Assembly: GCA_964479045.1 (NCBI GenBank)
Contig: CAYZJI010000003.1
Location: 62,001 to 126,000 of the forward strand
Reading direction: 5' to 3'
Length of the DNA stretch: 64,000 bases
Source of the DNA: 2-02-FULL-47-50 sp964479045
Lineage (GTDB): Bacteria > Pseudomonadota > Gammaproteobacteria > Eutrophobiales > Eutrophobiaceae
The notes under the pieces were generated by a model. The model did not search any database. It was given only the letters and a program-made list of their open reading frames with translations, and was not told where the DNA came from. Both the position numbers and the translations under genes were made by a program. How positions within the stretch are numbered: position 1 is the stretch's first letter; every line of letters starts with the position of its first letter. Below are positions 16,861-26,164 of the stretch, piece after piece.

Positions 16861-17149
16861 ATGGAAATTCGACGGACCGAAGAATTCTCGAAATGGATGC
16901 GTAATTTACGCGACCCAAAGGCTCGTGGCCGTATCCAAACCCGGATCGATCGATTGCAATTGGGTTTGTCCGGTGATGTGAAACGCTTACGTGAAGGAAT
17001 TTTCGAATTACGGATTGATTATGGCCCAGGTTATAGGATTTATTTTACACTAGCGAGGTAGTGAGTTGATTGTTTTGCTGGCTGGTGGCGACAAACGCAC
17101 GCAAGATCGTGACATTAAACATGCACTACAATTAGCCCGGAACCTGTAA
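16861..17149 (+). pseudogene. HigB-type (RelE/ParE superfamily) toxin, frameshifted
   Basis: The first frame encodes MEIRRTEEFSKWMRNLRDP to GPGYRIYFT and then stops at 17059-17061 after 67 residues. The missing C-terminal part continues in the next frame as RGSELIVLLAGGDKRTQ, ending RNL with TAA at 17147-17149. Removing one T in ACACTAGCG (about 17049-17055) joins them into a full-length toxin of about 95 residues (...IYFTQRGSELIVLL...). The start at 16861 is chosen because the upstream ATG at 16831 lies inside the operator palindrome. The product is therefore probably an inactive truncated toxin, unless the frameshift is a sequencing error or is bypassed. Confidence 0.8.
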
Positions 17150-17154
17150 ATCAA

Positions 17155-17451
17155 ATGGCAAGAACCAGAACCAAACCTTACGACGCAGTTGAATATCTGG
17201 AAACCCCGGAAGACATGGCAGCCTATCTTGAAGCCGCGCTTGAAGATGGTGATCCCCGGATTGTAGTTCATGCGCTCGGCAACATCGCGCGCGCACGTGG
17301 TATGACACAGATTGCACGCGATACCGGCCTTGGCCGCGAAAGTTTATATAAAGCACTTTCACCTGAAGGTAATCCTGAATTTGCAACAGTATTAAAAGTG
17401 GTGCAGGCGTTAGGAATCAAACTGCATGCTGAGGTTTTGTCTGCGAGATAG
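17155..17451 (+). CDS. HigA-type antitoxin with Xre-like helix-turn-helix
   Basis: A 98-residue addiction-module antidote of the family that pairs with the preceding toxin type. N-terminal TKPYDAVEYLETPEDMAAYLEAALED, then a helix-turn-helix with MTQIARDTGLGRESLYKALSPEGNPEFATVLKVVQALG. Starts 5 nt after the end of the toxin reading frame, the usual toxin-first order. It appears intact while its toxin is broken; it may persist as an autoregulator or as an antidote to a related toxin elsewhere. Confidence 0.88.
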   Translation: MARTRTKPYDAVEYLETPEDMAAYLEAALEDGDPRIVVHALGNIARARGMTQIARDTGLGRESLYKALSPEGNPEFATVLKVVQALGIKLHAEVLSAR

Positions 17452-17582
17452 ATTTTGATTTACTACACTATTTATGAAATCAATCGACACTGACCCTTGC
17501 CCCTTTTGATTTTAATTAGACATAATGAACTCTGAACTACAAAGTATAGATATTGCCGCAATTAGCTTTACTTTAGATCGGG

Positions 17583-17819
17583 ATGATCTATGGTTTTGTT
17601 GTCTACTATTTTGTAAGCGCTGCATACTTTATCCGTTCAATGTTATATATCGTATGCTTCGGATTTTTGTGCCTTGTTGCTGAGTATGTTATCGACAAAC
17701 CTGATTTTTACTTCTTGATTATTATTGGCTCAATAATAATTGGAAGTAAATTCGATATGGTATTTAATTCGAGACCAAGGGGCAGGAGAAAGTCGCCCTA
17801 TGCACTTAAGAGGAAGTGA
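17583..17819 (+). CDS. Small hypothetical membrane protein
   Basis: A 78-residue frame with two probable transmembrane segments (MIYGFVVYYFVSAAYFIRSM to about 33, and FYFLIIIGSIIIGSKF) and a basic C-terminal tail (RPRGRRKSPYALKRK), which fits positive-inside topology. The surrounding DNA is more AT-rich than the neighbours, and no convincing ribosome binding site is visible. It could be a genuine accessory gene or a remnant; I do not recognise a family. Confidence 0.4.
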   Translation: MIYGFVVYYFVSAAYFIRSMLYIVCFGFLCLVAEYVIDKPDFYFLIIIGSIIIGSKFDMVFNSRPRGRRKSPYALKRK

Positions 17820-17897
17820 ATACTTAATTATGGATAATTGGGAACGTACCCCATATTTTTCCACCGACCCTTTTGATTTATTGTACCTAAACTGCGT

Positions 17898-18203
17898 ATG
17901 GTGAAGATACTCGCATGGATAGCATTTGGATTGGGTGCATTCGTTTGTTGCACGAATTTCTATCTCTCGTTTATACGGTATCCATTGTATCGTCTGCGCG
18001 GTATATCGGAGGAGCCATATCGTTGGGTATCTGGTTTTCCGCTGATTGGCTCAATTCTTGTTGCGCTTTCCCTGTTCGGACTGTATGAGGTTACGGGAAT
18101 GGTTCCGGTAACCATCGTTTTAATCCTGATTGATACGGGTGGCATACACTGGTTTGCCGGATCAATGATCTATCAGTTTATTCATGAGAAGAGGCGTGGC
18201 TGA
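17898..18203 (+). CDS. Small hypothetical three-helix membrane protein
   Basis: A 101-residue protein with three hydrophobic segments (about 4-27, 46-66, 69-92) and a charged C-terminus (HEKRRG). No family is recognised. It lies 32 bp upstream of another small gene on the same strand, and the two may be co-transcribed. Function unknown. Confidence 0.6.
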   Translation: MVKILAWIAFGLGAFVCCTNFYLSFIRYPLYRLRGISEEPYRWVSGFPLIGSILVALSLFGLYEVTGMVPVTIVLILIDTGGIHWFAGSMIYQFIHEKRRG

Positions 18204-18235
18204 CGTTGCTGAGCAATTGAATATCGGAGGATGTC

Positions 18236-18586
18236 ATGAGACTGAAAATTATATCCGTGATGGTTTTTCTGCTTGTTTCGGCCAACCTCCCGGCATCTGA
18301 ATGGAAACCGCTTTCCGGGATTTATGCCATAACGGCGGAAAATTATCTGGATCCTTCAGATGAAGAACCAGACAACACTCATTTCCGTCTACAACTGGAT
18401 GGAACAGCGGCAGAAGATCTTTACCATGCCTTGCCGTCTCCCGTCAGTATGGATGAGTGCACAGGCGCAATCCAGAAATCATCAGGTGACATGAAATGCC
18501 TGTACTATGAAACTGAATCCCGTTATGAATGCGCCTTTTCCATCAACCTGCCGGAAACCAGAATTGAGTATGGTGTGGCGTGTTGA
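18236..18586 (+). CDS. Small exported hypothetical protein
   Basis: 116 residues with a signal peptide (MRLKIISVMVFLLVSANLPASE) and four cysteines in the mature part (DECTG, MKCLYY, YECAF and the C-terminal VAC), suggesting a disulfide-stabilised periplasmic protein. A GGAGG ribosome-binding sequence lies just before the ATG at 18236. No family recognised. Confidence 0.65.
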   Translation: MRLKIISVMVFLLVSANLPASEWKPLSGIYAITAENYLDPSDEEPDNTHFRLQLDGTAAEDLYHALPSPVSMDECTGAIQKSSGDMKCLYYETESRYECAFSINLPETRIEYGVAC

Positions 18587-18611
18587 TTATGCCGGGTTGA
18601 GTAGCTTCATC

Positions 18612-19262
18612 CTAGAGTAAATATTGCAGCAGGGGTTCGAGCGATCGTTCCGTAAGATAGGTTTCAGCCGTTTTTTGAACAGCGGGCCTTTGTACAATCC
18701 CGCCGAAACCGATAAAGCATACCCGATCCTGCGCAGCTTCAAGATCGGTAATCCCGTCACCGATCAACACGGCCGTAGCGTGTTCTCCAATAATGTTCCG
18801 GCACACGGTTTTTTTGCCCCCACTTTTCGCGAGTGGTGAAGCTTGTTCATAGTCCGCATAACTTCCATCAGCATTAAAACAAACATCAACCGCATGCACG
18901 TTGTTTTCAGATATATGCAAATACCGGGCAACCGCCATGACAGCTGGCAGCAGACCGCCGCTGACAATATGTACGGATTTGCCTGCTTGTTGCAGAGCGG
19001 CGATGACCGTTCTGGCATCCGGCACCATGGCATCGAGATAACACTGGGCGAGCCATTCAATGTCGGATCGCGAAGGTCGAATCAGATCCAGCCGCTTTTT
19101 ATAAATGTCATCCAGTCTGATTTTGCCTTCCATGGCCGCTGTCGTGAGTGGTGCAAGCTGCTCATACACTCCGGCGCGGCGGGCGAGTTCATCTATGCCC
19201 TCGATAGCCGTCAGTGTGCTGTCACAGTCAAAAATGACGATATCGCCTTCATATTCAGACAT
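18612..19262 (-). CDS. serB: Phosphoserine phosphatase
   Basis: Last step of serine synthesis: hydrolysis of phosphoserine to serine. HAD-superfamily motifs are clear: FDCDST (D12 nucleophile, D14), the serine of motif II in VHIVSGG, and motif III/IV KKTVCRNI...VLIGDGITDLEAA. At 216 residues it is the short form without the N-terminal ACT-like region of E. coli SerB. Its start overlaps the serA stop by one base (TGATG), giving a tight serA-serB operon. Confidence 0.88.
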   Translation of the reverse strand: MSEYEGDIVIFDCDSTLTAIEGIDELARRAGVYEQLAPLTTAAMEGKIRLDDIYKKRLDLIRPSRSDIEWLAQCYLDAMVPDARTVIAALQQAGKSVHIVSGGLLPAVMAVARYLHISENNVHAVDVCFNADGSYADYEQASPLAKSGGKKTVCRNIIGEHATAVLIGDGITDLEAAQDRVCFIGFGGIVQRPAVQKTAETYLTERSLEPLLQYLL

Positions 19263-20842
19263 CAGAGCTCAACCTGCATGACCTTGCTGATAGCGGTGAT
19301 GGATTGGATTTTTGCAAGCGCGCCATCATTTAATAACTCCGAAATGCCGATGATAGCTACGGCCTTGCTTACTCCATCTGCTATACCGACCTGCATGGTG
19401 GAGATATTGATATTTTCTGCAGCGAGCACACTGCCGATATCTCTTACTACGCCGGGTTGATCATTGTGCCGGGTAAAGAGCAGGTGGCCCTTGAGCGGCG
19501 CTTCAATGTGGTAATCATTGATACGGATGAGCCGCGGGTGCCGTTCATCGAATAATGTGCCTGCAACCGTAATCTGTTCATCTGCGCATTTTGCAGTGAG
19601 TGTGATCATGGAAACATAATCATGGGCCTCGCTGGAGCGTGACTCGGAAACGGTAATGCCCTGGCGTTTGGCCAGATGCAGTGCATTGACCTGATTGACC
19701 GGTACCGAGAGCTGTTCACTCAATAATCCCATCAAGGCTGCGCCGGTGATCGGTTGTGATTTGAGGTCTGCGATCTGGCCGGTACAGGTGATCTCAAGTT
19801 GCATGATCGGAGTTGTAACCATGCGCGCGAGGATTCTGCCCATTTTATACACAAGTTCCTGCCACGGCTTGAGTCGTCCAGTTTCACTGGCCGGGATGCG
19901 TGGAAGATTGACGGCGTTGATCGCCTCGCCATCTTGCAGAAACGTGGCGATCTGTTTTGCAATTTCAATTCCGACAGCAGTTTGTGCTTCTTCTGTGGAA
20001 GCGCCGAGGTGGGGTGTAAATACGATATTGTTCAATTCAAACAGGGGAGAATTCTGCGGCGGTTCGTTTTCATACACATCCAGTGCCGCACCGGCAAGGT
20101 GTCCGTTCTTCAGCGCTTCATACAAGGCCTGTTCATCCACCAGTCCGCCGCGTGCGCAGTTGATCAACCGTGCGCCGGGTTTCATGCGATCGATGGCGGT
20201 GGTGTTGATCAGATTTCGCGTTTTATCGATTAACGGGCAATGCAGTGTCACGATGTCTGAATTACCGAGCAAGGTGTCAAAATCAACCGCTTCAACACCG
20301 GCTTCGACGAAAATTGCTGGAGTCACAAACGGATCAAAGGCCAGCACGTGCATTTTGAGTCCCAGCGCACGACTGGCGACGATGCGGCCAATCGTCCCGA
20401 ACCCGATAATGCCCAGTGTCTTGCCGGCGATTTCCGTACCATTGAATTTTGATCGCTCCCATTTACCGGAACGTACAGACCGATCCGCCGTGGGTAAGTG
20501 ACGGCAGAGTGAAAGCATATGTGCGATCGCGAGTTCTGCCGTGGTGGTGGCATTGGCATCTGGCGTGTTGACCACAACAATGCCGCGCTCTGTTGCAGTG
20601 TTGACATCAATGTTATCGGTGCCAATCCCGGCACGTCCGATCACTTTGAGATTTCGGGCGGCCTCCAGCAGCGGGCCGCGAATGCTGGTGGCGCTGCGCA
20701 CGATGACTGCATCAGCATCCTGAATATGTTCACAGGCCTGTTCGGGTTTGAGTTTGGGGCTGAAATCGATATGGTAAGGGGTGTTGGTTTTGAGGTAGGC
20801 CACACCTTCTGCAGCAATGTCATCGGCAATAAATATCTTCAT
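19262..20842 (-). CDS. serA: D-3-phosphoglycerate dehydrogenase
   Basis: First committed step of serine biosynthesis, oxidation of 3-phosphoglycerate with NAD. The 526-residue long form has a catalytic/NAD domain (GIIGFGTIGRIVASRALG), substrate and catalytic motifs (INCARGGLVDEQAL, FTPHLGASTEEAQ), an intervening domain (about 320-450), and a C-terminal ACT domain (HNDQPGVVRDIGSVLAAENINISTMQVG) that usually gives serine feedback inhibition. Translationally coupled to serB. Confidence 0.95.
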   Translation of the reverse strand: MKIFIADDIAAEGVAYLKTNTPYHIDFSPKLKPEQACEHIQDADAVIVRSATSIRGPLLEAARNLKVIGRAGIGTDNIDVNTATERGIVVVNTPDANATTTAELAIAHMLSLCRHLPTADRSVRSGKWERSKFNGTEIAGKTLGIIGFGTIGRIVASRALGLKMHVLAFDPFVTPAIFVEAGVEAVDFDTLLGNSDIVTLHCPLIDKTRNLINTTAIDRMKPGARLINCARGGLVDEQALYEALKNGHLAGAALDVYENEPPQNSPLFELNNIVFTPHLGASTEEAQTAVGIEIAKQIATFLQDGEAINAVNLPRIPASETGRLKPWQELVYKMGRILARMVTTPIMQLEITCTGQIADLKSQPITGAALMGLLSEQLSVPVNQVNALHLAKRQGITVSESRSSEAHDYVSMITLTAKCADEQITVAGTLFDERHPRLIRINDYHIEAPLKGHLLFTRHNDQPGVVRDIGSVLAAENINISTMQVGIADGVSKAVAIIGISELLNDGALAKIQSITAISKVMQVEL

Positions 20843-20933
20843 ATCTTATTCCTGACAGTATAATGGATTGGTGCGGTGCAAGGTAACATATTGCACTGCA
20901 CAATCAAGCGGTTTTTAAGGAAGACGATACTGA

Positions 20934-21923
20934 CTAAACCAGGGCAGGGGCTGGATTGGATTGAGCTTCCAGAAGTTCCAGCGCACGTTGCAGAACATCG
21001 ATCCCGGCTCCGGGTTTATAGGCGTTTTCACTGATTTGCCGGCGGAAGGCACGGGCGCCGGGCTGGCCCTGATACAGACCCAGCACGTGTCTGGCCATGG
21101 CGTTCAAGGGCACGCCACGCTGCAATTGTGTTGCAGCATACTCGATAAATTCATGCATGATCTCCGGGCGGGTACGCATGCGCGATTGAAACAGGGCATG
21201 ATCAATTTCCGCCAGCAGGCAAGGATTCTGATAAGCCGCGCGGCCGATCATGACGCCATCCACATGCTCGTATTGTGCAAGGATCGGTTTGCGTTCGGTG
21301 AAACCGCCGTTAATGATGATTTCGAGTTGCGGGAAGTCCTGTTTAATCTGATACACGCGATCATATTGCAAGGGTGGAATCTCCCGGTTTTCTTTCGGGC
21401 TCAAACCACTCAACCAGGCTTTGCGTGCGTGCAGGATGACGGTATTGCAACCGGCTGCTTGCACTTTATGAATGAAAGCAGTGAGTTCTTCGTAACTGTC
21501 ACGATCATCGATACCCAACCGGGTTTTGACTGTCACCGGTATTTTGACGATTGCGTTCATGGCAGCGATACATTCCGCGACGAGTTCCGGTTCCGCCATG
21601 AGGCAGGCGCCAAACTTGCCGGACTGCACGCGATCACTCGGGCAACCCACATTGAGATTCACTTCGTCATAACCGGCGCTTTCAGCAATCCGCGCGCATT
21701 CTGCAAGTTTATCCGGTTCACTGCCGCCGAGTTGCAGGGCGAGGGGATGTTCGCGTTCTGAATATCCGAGAAATCTCTCCCGGTCACCATGTATCAACGC
21801 GCCAGTGGTAATCATCTCGGAATACAACAGCGCATGCGGACTGACAAGCCGCAGGAAATACCGGAAATGCCGATCCGTATGGTCCATCATGGGTGCTATC
21901 GATAATTTTCGATCAAGCGGCAT
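20934..21923 (-). CDS. dusA: tRNA-dihydrouridine synthase A
   Basis: FMN-dependent reduction of uridine in the tRNA D-loop (U20/U20a in E. coli). TIM-barrel start MPLDRKLSIAPMMDHTDRHFRYFLRL, then SEMITTGALIHGD, the catalytic-cysteine motif NLNVGCPSDRVQSGKFGACLM, and VKTRLGIDD...FIHKVQAAGCNTVILHAR. The 329 residues match DusA. Its start lies 11 nt inside the 3' end of mutH, so the two are co-transcribed. Confidence 0.93.
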   Translation of the reverse strand: MPLDRKLSIAPMMDHTDRHFRYFLRLVSPHALLYSEMITTGALIHGDRERFLGYSEREHPLALQLGGSEPDKLAECARIAESAGYDEVNLNVGCPSDRVQSGKFGACLMAEPELVAECIAAMNAIVKIPVTVKTRLGIDDRDSYEELTAFIHKVQAAGCNTVILHARKAWLSGLSPKENREIPPLQYDRVYQIKQDFPQLEIIINGGFTERKPILAQYEHVDGVMIGRAAYQNPCLLAEIDHALFQSRMRTRPEIMHEFIEYAATQLQRGVPLNAMARHVLGLYQGQPGARAFRRQISENAYKPGAGIDVLQRALELLEAQSNPAPALV

Positions 21924-22584
21924 GGTGCTGGTTCAGTATTAATGAAGTAAACGTGGTGCGTAAATAAAATCCACGTGAGAGCGTTGTTGCAATATTACCC
22001 TCGGCGTCGATTCCTGCCTGGACAGATCGTGCATTCTGTCCTTTGGGGCGTATCTGCAAATACTGACCGTAACGCGCCGTGATCTGTTCCAGTTTTCCGG
22101 TGAGCACCATTTCCATCAACTCTTCCCAGTCATTGCGTAAAATATTTTCCTGATCCTGATCCGGACTCCATAAAAAAGGAGAACCAATCCGCCGTTGTGC
22201 CAGAGGAATTTCCGGATCACCTTCCACGGGCACCCAGAGTACACGCGTGAGCTTGCGCTTCACCAGTGATGTATCCCAGCGCGCCGTATCATCGGGCAAT
22301 AATGATACTACGCAGATATAAGTCGATTCCCGTGGTTTGCCATTCGTTCCGATGGGCAGGGTTTTAAGTTCAATACCGATTTCACGGAAATCCGGTTCAG
22401 GTGAATTTCCGGCGGAAGCACCGAGGTGGTATTCAATCAATTCACCGGTCCAGCCTTTGTTCGACAGTAATTTTTGAGGGACAGTTACACCCTGTTCATT
22501 GGCCAGCATGAGAATGGTTTTACCGGCGAGTGTGGACGCTCTCTGTACGAGTTCTGACTCTGAAAGTGGTGGTTTGGTTATCAA
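21913..22584 (-). CDS. mutH: DNA mismatch repair endonuclease MutH
   Basis: Nicks the unmethylated strand at hemimethylated GATC sites after MutS/MutL activation. Type-II restriction-like fold with catalytic residues D65, E72 and K74 in the motif DFREIGIELK, equivalent to D70/E77/K79 of E. coli. 223 residues against 229 in E. coli. Presence of MutH implies Dam-directed mismatch repair and supports a gammaproteobacterial host. Confidence 0.93.
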   Translation of the reverse strand: MITKPPLSESELVQRASTLAGKTILMLANEQGVTVPQKLLSNKGWTGELIEYHLGASAGNSPEPDFREIGIELKTLPIGTNGKPRESTYICVVSLLPDDTARWDTSLVKRKLTRVLWVPVEGDPEIPLAQRRIGSPFLWSPDQDQENILRNDWEELMEMVLTGKLEQITARYGQYLQIRPKGQNARSVQAGIDAEGNIATTLSRGFYLRTTFTSLILNQHHAA

Positions 22585-22592
22585 AAAATTTT

Positions 22593-22622
22593 ACCTCACC
22601 CCGGCCCTCTCCCAAAGGGAAA
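22593..22622. repeat. Short C/G-rich intergenic repeat
   Basis: CCTCACCCCGGCCCTCTCCC followed by AAAGGGAAAC lies in the 46-bp gap between glnD and mutH. It is related to the palindrome at 14740-14763 and belongs to a widespread type of short proteobacterial intergenic repeat. No function is visible. Confidence 0.45.
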
Positions 22623-22630
22623 CGATAGTA

Positions 22631-25285
22631 CTAACCGGATTCCAGACTGCTGATGATGGAGTTCCTCAAGCACTCGAACTTGATCGGGTCCTTGATCATC
22701 TGGTTGTTGCGATCAGTGATAAAGAAAATGTCTTCAACACGCGCACCATAGGTGGCCACCTTGGCGCCCTGCAGGCGGGCACCACAGAAATCCATGGCCA
22801 TACCGATGCGAGACAATATACCCGGCCGATCAGTCGTGGTGACCTCCATGATATTGCGGTTGTTCTTTTCATCCGGAGTGAAATTGATCTGCGTCGGTAT
22901 CGTGAAGTGTTTGAATTGCAGCGGCCGAGCCCGTGTGAGTTTCGGCGAGAAACTGTCCAGCGTTTTCAATGCCTGTTGCAGACCATGTACAATTTCCTCA
23001 CGCCGCTGTTTACCATTGATGGGATTACCGTCGCGTTCAAGAATGATGTAGGAATCCAGCGTGTAATCATGACTGGAGGTAATAATACGTGCGTCGACGA
23101 TGTTCAGGCCCAGGCGATCCAGCATGCGCGTACTGGCAGCAAAGATATTGTCGCGGTTCTTCATATAAATGAAAACTTCGCTGCCACCCCGCGCCGAGGT
23201 CTCGCGCAGCATCACCAGAGGCTCATGGTTATCGGCATGTTTGTTGATGGCTTCAGTATGCCAGGCAATTTCATCGGCGGAATAACGGATGAAATAATCC
23301 TCACCGAGTTTTTCCCAGAAACTGTTAATGTCGAGTTTCAGTCTGTTCTTGCCCTTGATCAGCACCAGTGCATTGTGTTTGGTTTCCTTGATCAGCGCAT
23401 CCTTGTCGATCGGATTTTCCAGGCCACGGCGCAGGGCGAGCAGCGTTTTGTGGTACAACTCGGACAATAATGATTCTTTCCAGGTGTTCCACAGGCCGGG
23501 ATTGGTACCCTTGATGTCTGCGACGGTGAGCAGATAAAGATAATTCAAATGATTGCGGTCCCCGACAGTCAGCGCAAACTGGTTGACCACTTCCGGGTCA
23601 CTGATGTCCATGCGCTGTGCGGTTTTGGACATCAGCAGATGTTTGTCGACCAGCCATGCGACCAGCTTGGAATCGTATTCACTCAGACCATGCAGTTTGC
23701 AGAATTTATGTGCATCCTTGGCGCCGAGCGTGGAATGATCGCCGCCACGTCCCTTGGCGATGTCGTGAAAGAGCCCCGCGAGATATAACAGTTCCTGCTT
23801 GGGCAGCGTTTCCAGCAGCTTGTTGTATATTGGATATTGTTTTGCGTACTCGGGCACACTGAACAGACGCATGTTGCGCACCACGAACAGGATATGTTCA
23901 TCGACGGTATAGATATGGAACAGATCAAACTGCATGAGTCCTTCGATATTACTGAAGACAGGCAGATATTTACTGAGTATGCCATAGCGGTGCATGCGCC
24001 GGAGTTCATGGCCCACATGCCGTGGCTGGCGGATGATTTCCATGAACAGACTGCGGTTACGGATGTCCTGCCGGAAGTCACGATCAATTAATGAAATATT
24101 TTTACGTATCAACCTTACGGTTGTGGCCCGCACACCCTGTATAGACGGGTTCTGTTGCAGCAGCAGAAACAATTCCAGCAATGCAAACGGATAACGTTTG
24201 AATACATTATTGTGAGTGACTTCGAGGAAATTATTACGTGACTGAAAACGGCGATTGAGTGGCTTGATCTTCTCGCGGCGTTTCGCATAAATGATGGCTT
24301 CCTGGAAATGCTGCAGCAGGATTTCATTCAGAATGTTGAGCTCACGCACGGTGCGGTAATACAGTTTCATGAATTGCTCGACACCACTGTTGTCCTGCGC
24401 CTTGAATCCGAACTGCTGGGCGATACCACGTTGCAGATCGAACAGCAGGCGATCTTCGCGACGGCCGGTGAGTACATGCAGCCCGTAACGGATGCGCCAC
24501 AGTAATGTCTGGCCCGCATCGAGTTTTTTGTATTCCTCTTCGGTGAGAAATTCATGCTCGACCAGATCTTTTAATGTTTCGGCACCGAAATAACGTTTGG
24601 CCACCCAGCCGATCATCTGGATGTCACGCAAGCCGCCCGGGCCTTCCTTGATGTTCGGTTCCAGTTTGTGTTCCGAATCATCATATTTTTTGTGCCGTTC
24701 AATCTGCTCGGCATGCTTGGCTTCAAAAAATTTCTTGGTGGGCCAGATTTTTTTTGGGCCGGTCAACCGGCACATTTCGCGATAAGCGGGCGCACTACCT
24801 GCGAGCAGGCGGGACTCCATGAGATTGGTGACTACAGTGATGTCGTTTTTTCCCTCACGCACACAATCCTTGATACTGCGTACACTGTGGCCGACTTCAA
24901 GCCCGATATCCCACAGAAATACCAGAAATTTTTCAATGGATTGTTTATGGTTTTTGCTCAGGCGTCCATCAGTCAGCACCATGATATCGATGTCGGACGC
25001 CGGATGCAGTTCGCCGCGGCCATAACCGCCAACCGCTACCAGCGCCAGATTTTCGTTCTGCAGAAAATATTGCCACGCCTGGATCAGCAATTGATCAATA
25101 AACCAGGCACGTTGTGTGACGAGCTGATTGACCGGTATACCCGCCGCAAAGGCTTCATTTAATAACTGGTTACCGGCCTCGCGTGTTTGTTTGAACAGCG
25201 GGAGTGGATTTCGGGTTGCTTTTAATGCCTTGTTGAATGCATCACGATTGAATAATTGTGACACAGGCAGTTCATGTTCGCGCAT
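22631..25285 (-). CDS. glnD: PII uridylyltransferase/uridylyl-removing enzyme GlnD
   Basis: Glutamine sensor that uridylylates and deuridylylates PII proteins to control nitrogen assimilation. 884 residues in family order: nucleotidyltransferase with VAVGGYGRGELHPASDIDIMVL, a helical linker, an HD phosphohydrolase domain (LYLAGLFHDIAKGRGGDHS), and two C-terminal ACT domains (SEVFIYMKNRDNIFAASTRMLD and TTDRPGILSRIGMAMDFCG). All catalytic motifs are present. It starts 3 nt after the map stop, so map-glnD form an operon. Confidence 0.95.
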   Translation of the reverse strand: MREHELPVSQLFNRDAFNKALKATRNPLPLFKQTREAGNQLLNEAFAAGIPVNQLVTQRAWFIDQLLIQAWQYFLQNENLALVAVGGYGRGELHPASDIDIMVLTDGRLSKNHKQSIEKFLVFLWDIGLEVGHSVRSIKDCVREGKNDITVVTNLMESRLLAGSAPAYREMCRLTGPKKIWPTKKFFEAKHAEQIERHKKYDDSEHKLEPNIKEGPGGLRDIQMIGWVAKRYFGAETLKDLVEHEFLTEEEYKKLDAGQTLLWRIRYGLHVLTGRREDRLLFDLQRGIAQQFGFKAQDNSGVEQFMKLYYRTVRELNILNEILLQHFQEAIIYAKRREKIKPLNRRFQSRNNFLEVTHNNVFKRYPFALLELFLLLQQNPSIQGVRATTVRLIRKNISLIDRDFRQDIRNRSLFMEIIRQPRHVGHELRRMHRYGILSKYLPVFSNIEGLMQFDLFHIYTVDEHILFVVRNMRLFSVPEYAKQYPIYNKLLETLPKQELLYLAGLFHDIAKGRGGDHSTLGAKDAHKFCKLHGLSEYDSKLVAWLVDKHLLMSKTAQRMDISDPEVVNQFALTVGDRNHLNYLYLLTVADIKGTNPGLWNTWKESLLSELYHKTLLALRRGLENPIDKDALIKETKHNALVLIKGKNRLKLDINSFWEKLGEDYFIRYSADEIAWHTEAINKHADNHEPLVMLRETSARGGSEVFIYMKNRDNIFAASTRMLDRLGLNIVDARIITSSHDYTLDSYIILERDGNPINGKQRREEIVHGLQQALKTLDSFSPKLTRARPLQFKHFTIPTQINFTPDEKNNRNIMEVTTTDRPGILSRIGMAMDFCGARLQGAKVATYGARVEDIFFITDRNNQMIKDPIKFECLRNSIISSLESG

Positions 25286-25288
25286 GGT

Positions 25289-26056
25289 TCAGAATGATTC
25301 TTCCGGACGCCGCGTGAGCACTTCATGGCCGGTATCGGTGACAAGTATGGTGTGTTCCCATTGGGCAGACAGACTGCGGTCCTTGGTGACGACGGTCCAA
25401 TCATCCGGCAGCAGCTTCACATGGCGTTTGCCGGCATTGATCATTGGTTCGATGGTGAACGTCATGCCGGGCTCCAGTGCCTGACCGGTACCCGGCTCTC
25501 CATAGTGCAGGATTTGCGGATCCTCGTGAAATTCCCGGCCAATACCGTGTCCGCAATATTCCCGCACGACGGAATAATGGCTCGCTTCAGCGTGTTGCTG
25601 GATGGCATGACCGATGTCCCCGAGACGTACCCCCGGCTTGACCATTTCGATGCCGATTTTCATGCATTCATAGGTGGTCTGGACCAGCCGCTTCGCCAGC
25701 ACCGATGGCGCGCCCACGAAAAACATCTTGCTGGTGTCCCCATGGTAGCCATCCTTGATGACGGTAATATCGATGTTGATAATGTCGCCGTCCTTGAGCT
25801 TCTTGATGCCCGGGATACCGTGGCAGACCACGTGGTTGATGGACGTGCAGATGGATTTGGGAAATCCCTTGTAATTCAGGGGCGCCGGGATGGCTTTCTG
25901 GGTATTGACGATATAGTCGTGGCAGATGCCGTTAAGCTCATCCGTGGTGATCCCGGCCTGTACGTGCGGCGCTATCAATTGCAGCACGTCAGCGGCCAGG
26001 CGGCCGGCCACGCGCATTTTTTCAATCTCGGCAGGGGTTTTGATGGTCACGGCCAT
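25289..26056 (-). CDS. map: Methionine aminopeptidase, type I
   Basis: Removes the initiator methionine from nascent proteins using a two-metal centre. The frame extends to 26158, but ATG 26056 is chosen because it gives the standard start MAVTIKTPAEIEKMRVAGRLAADVL and 255 residues. Metal-ligand motifs: DIINIDITVIKDGYHGDTSKMF (two Asp), GHGIGREFHEDPQ (His), FTIEPMIN (Glu) and the final Glu near SAQWEHT. Transcribed away from rpsB, the classic divergent map/rpsB arrangement. Confidence 0.95.
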   Translation of the reverse strand: MAVTIKTPAEIEKMRVAGRLAADVLQLIAPHVQAGITTDELNGICHDYIVNTQKAIPAPLNYKGFPKSICTSINHVVCHGIPGIKKLKDGDIINIDITVIKDGYHGDTSKMFFVGAPSVLAKRLVQTTYECMKIGIEMVKPGVRLGDIGHAIQQHAEASHYSVVREYCGHGIGREFHEDPQILHYGEPGTGQALEPGMTFTIEPMINAGKRHVKLLPDDWTVVTKDRSLSAQWEHTILVTDTGHEVLTRRPEESF

Positions 26057-26164
26057 GAAAATGATCTGTCCCGGTATGGCTAAGCGATTGTTTGAGCAAG
26101 GCTTCTGTGTTATAAAGCGCCCGCAGTTTAACAAACTAAATCTGTAAACAACACACACGCGCGC

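Noticed and set aside
22499..23470. A 323-residue plus-strand gene opposite glnD and mutH
   Set aside because: It is antisense to two clear conserved genes and its sequence shows no family pattern; long antisense frames arise readily here from codon bias.
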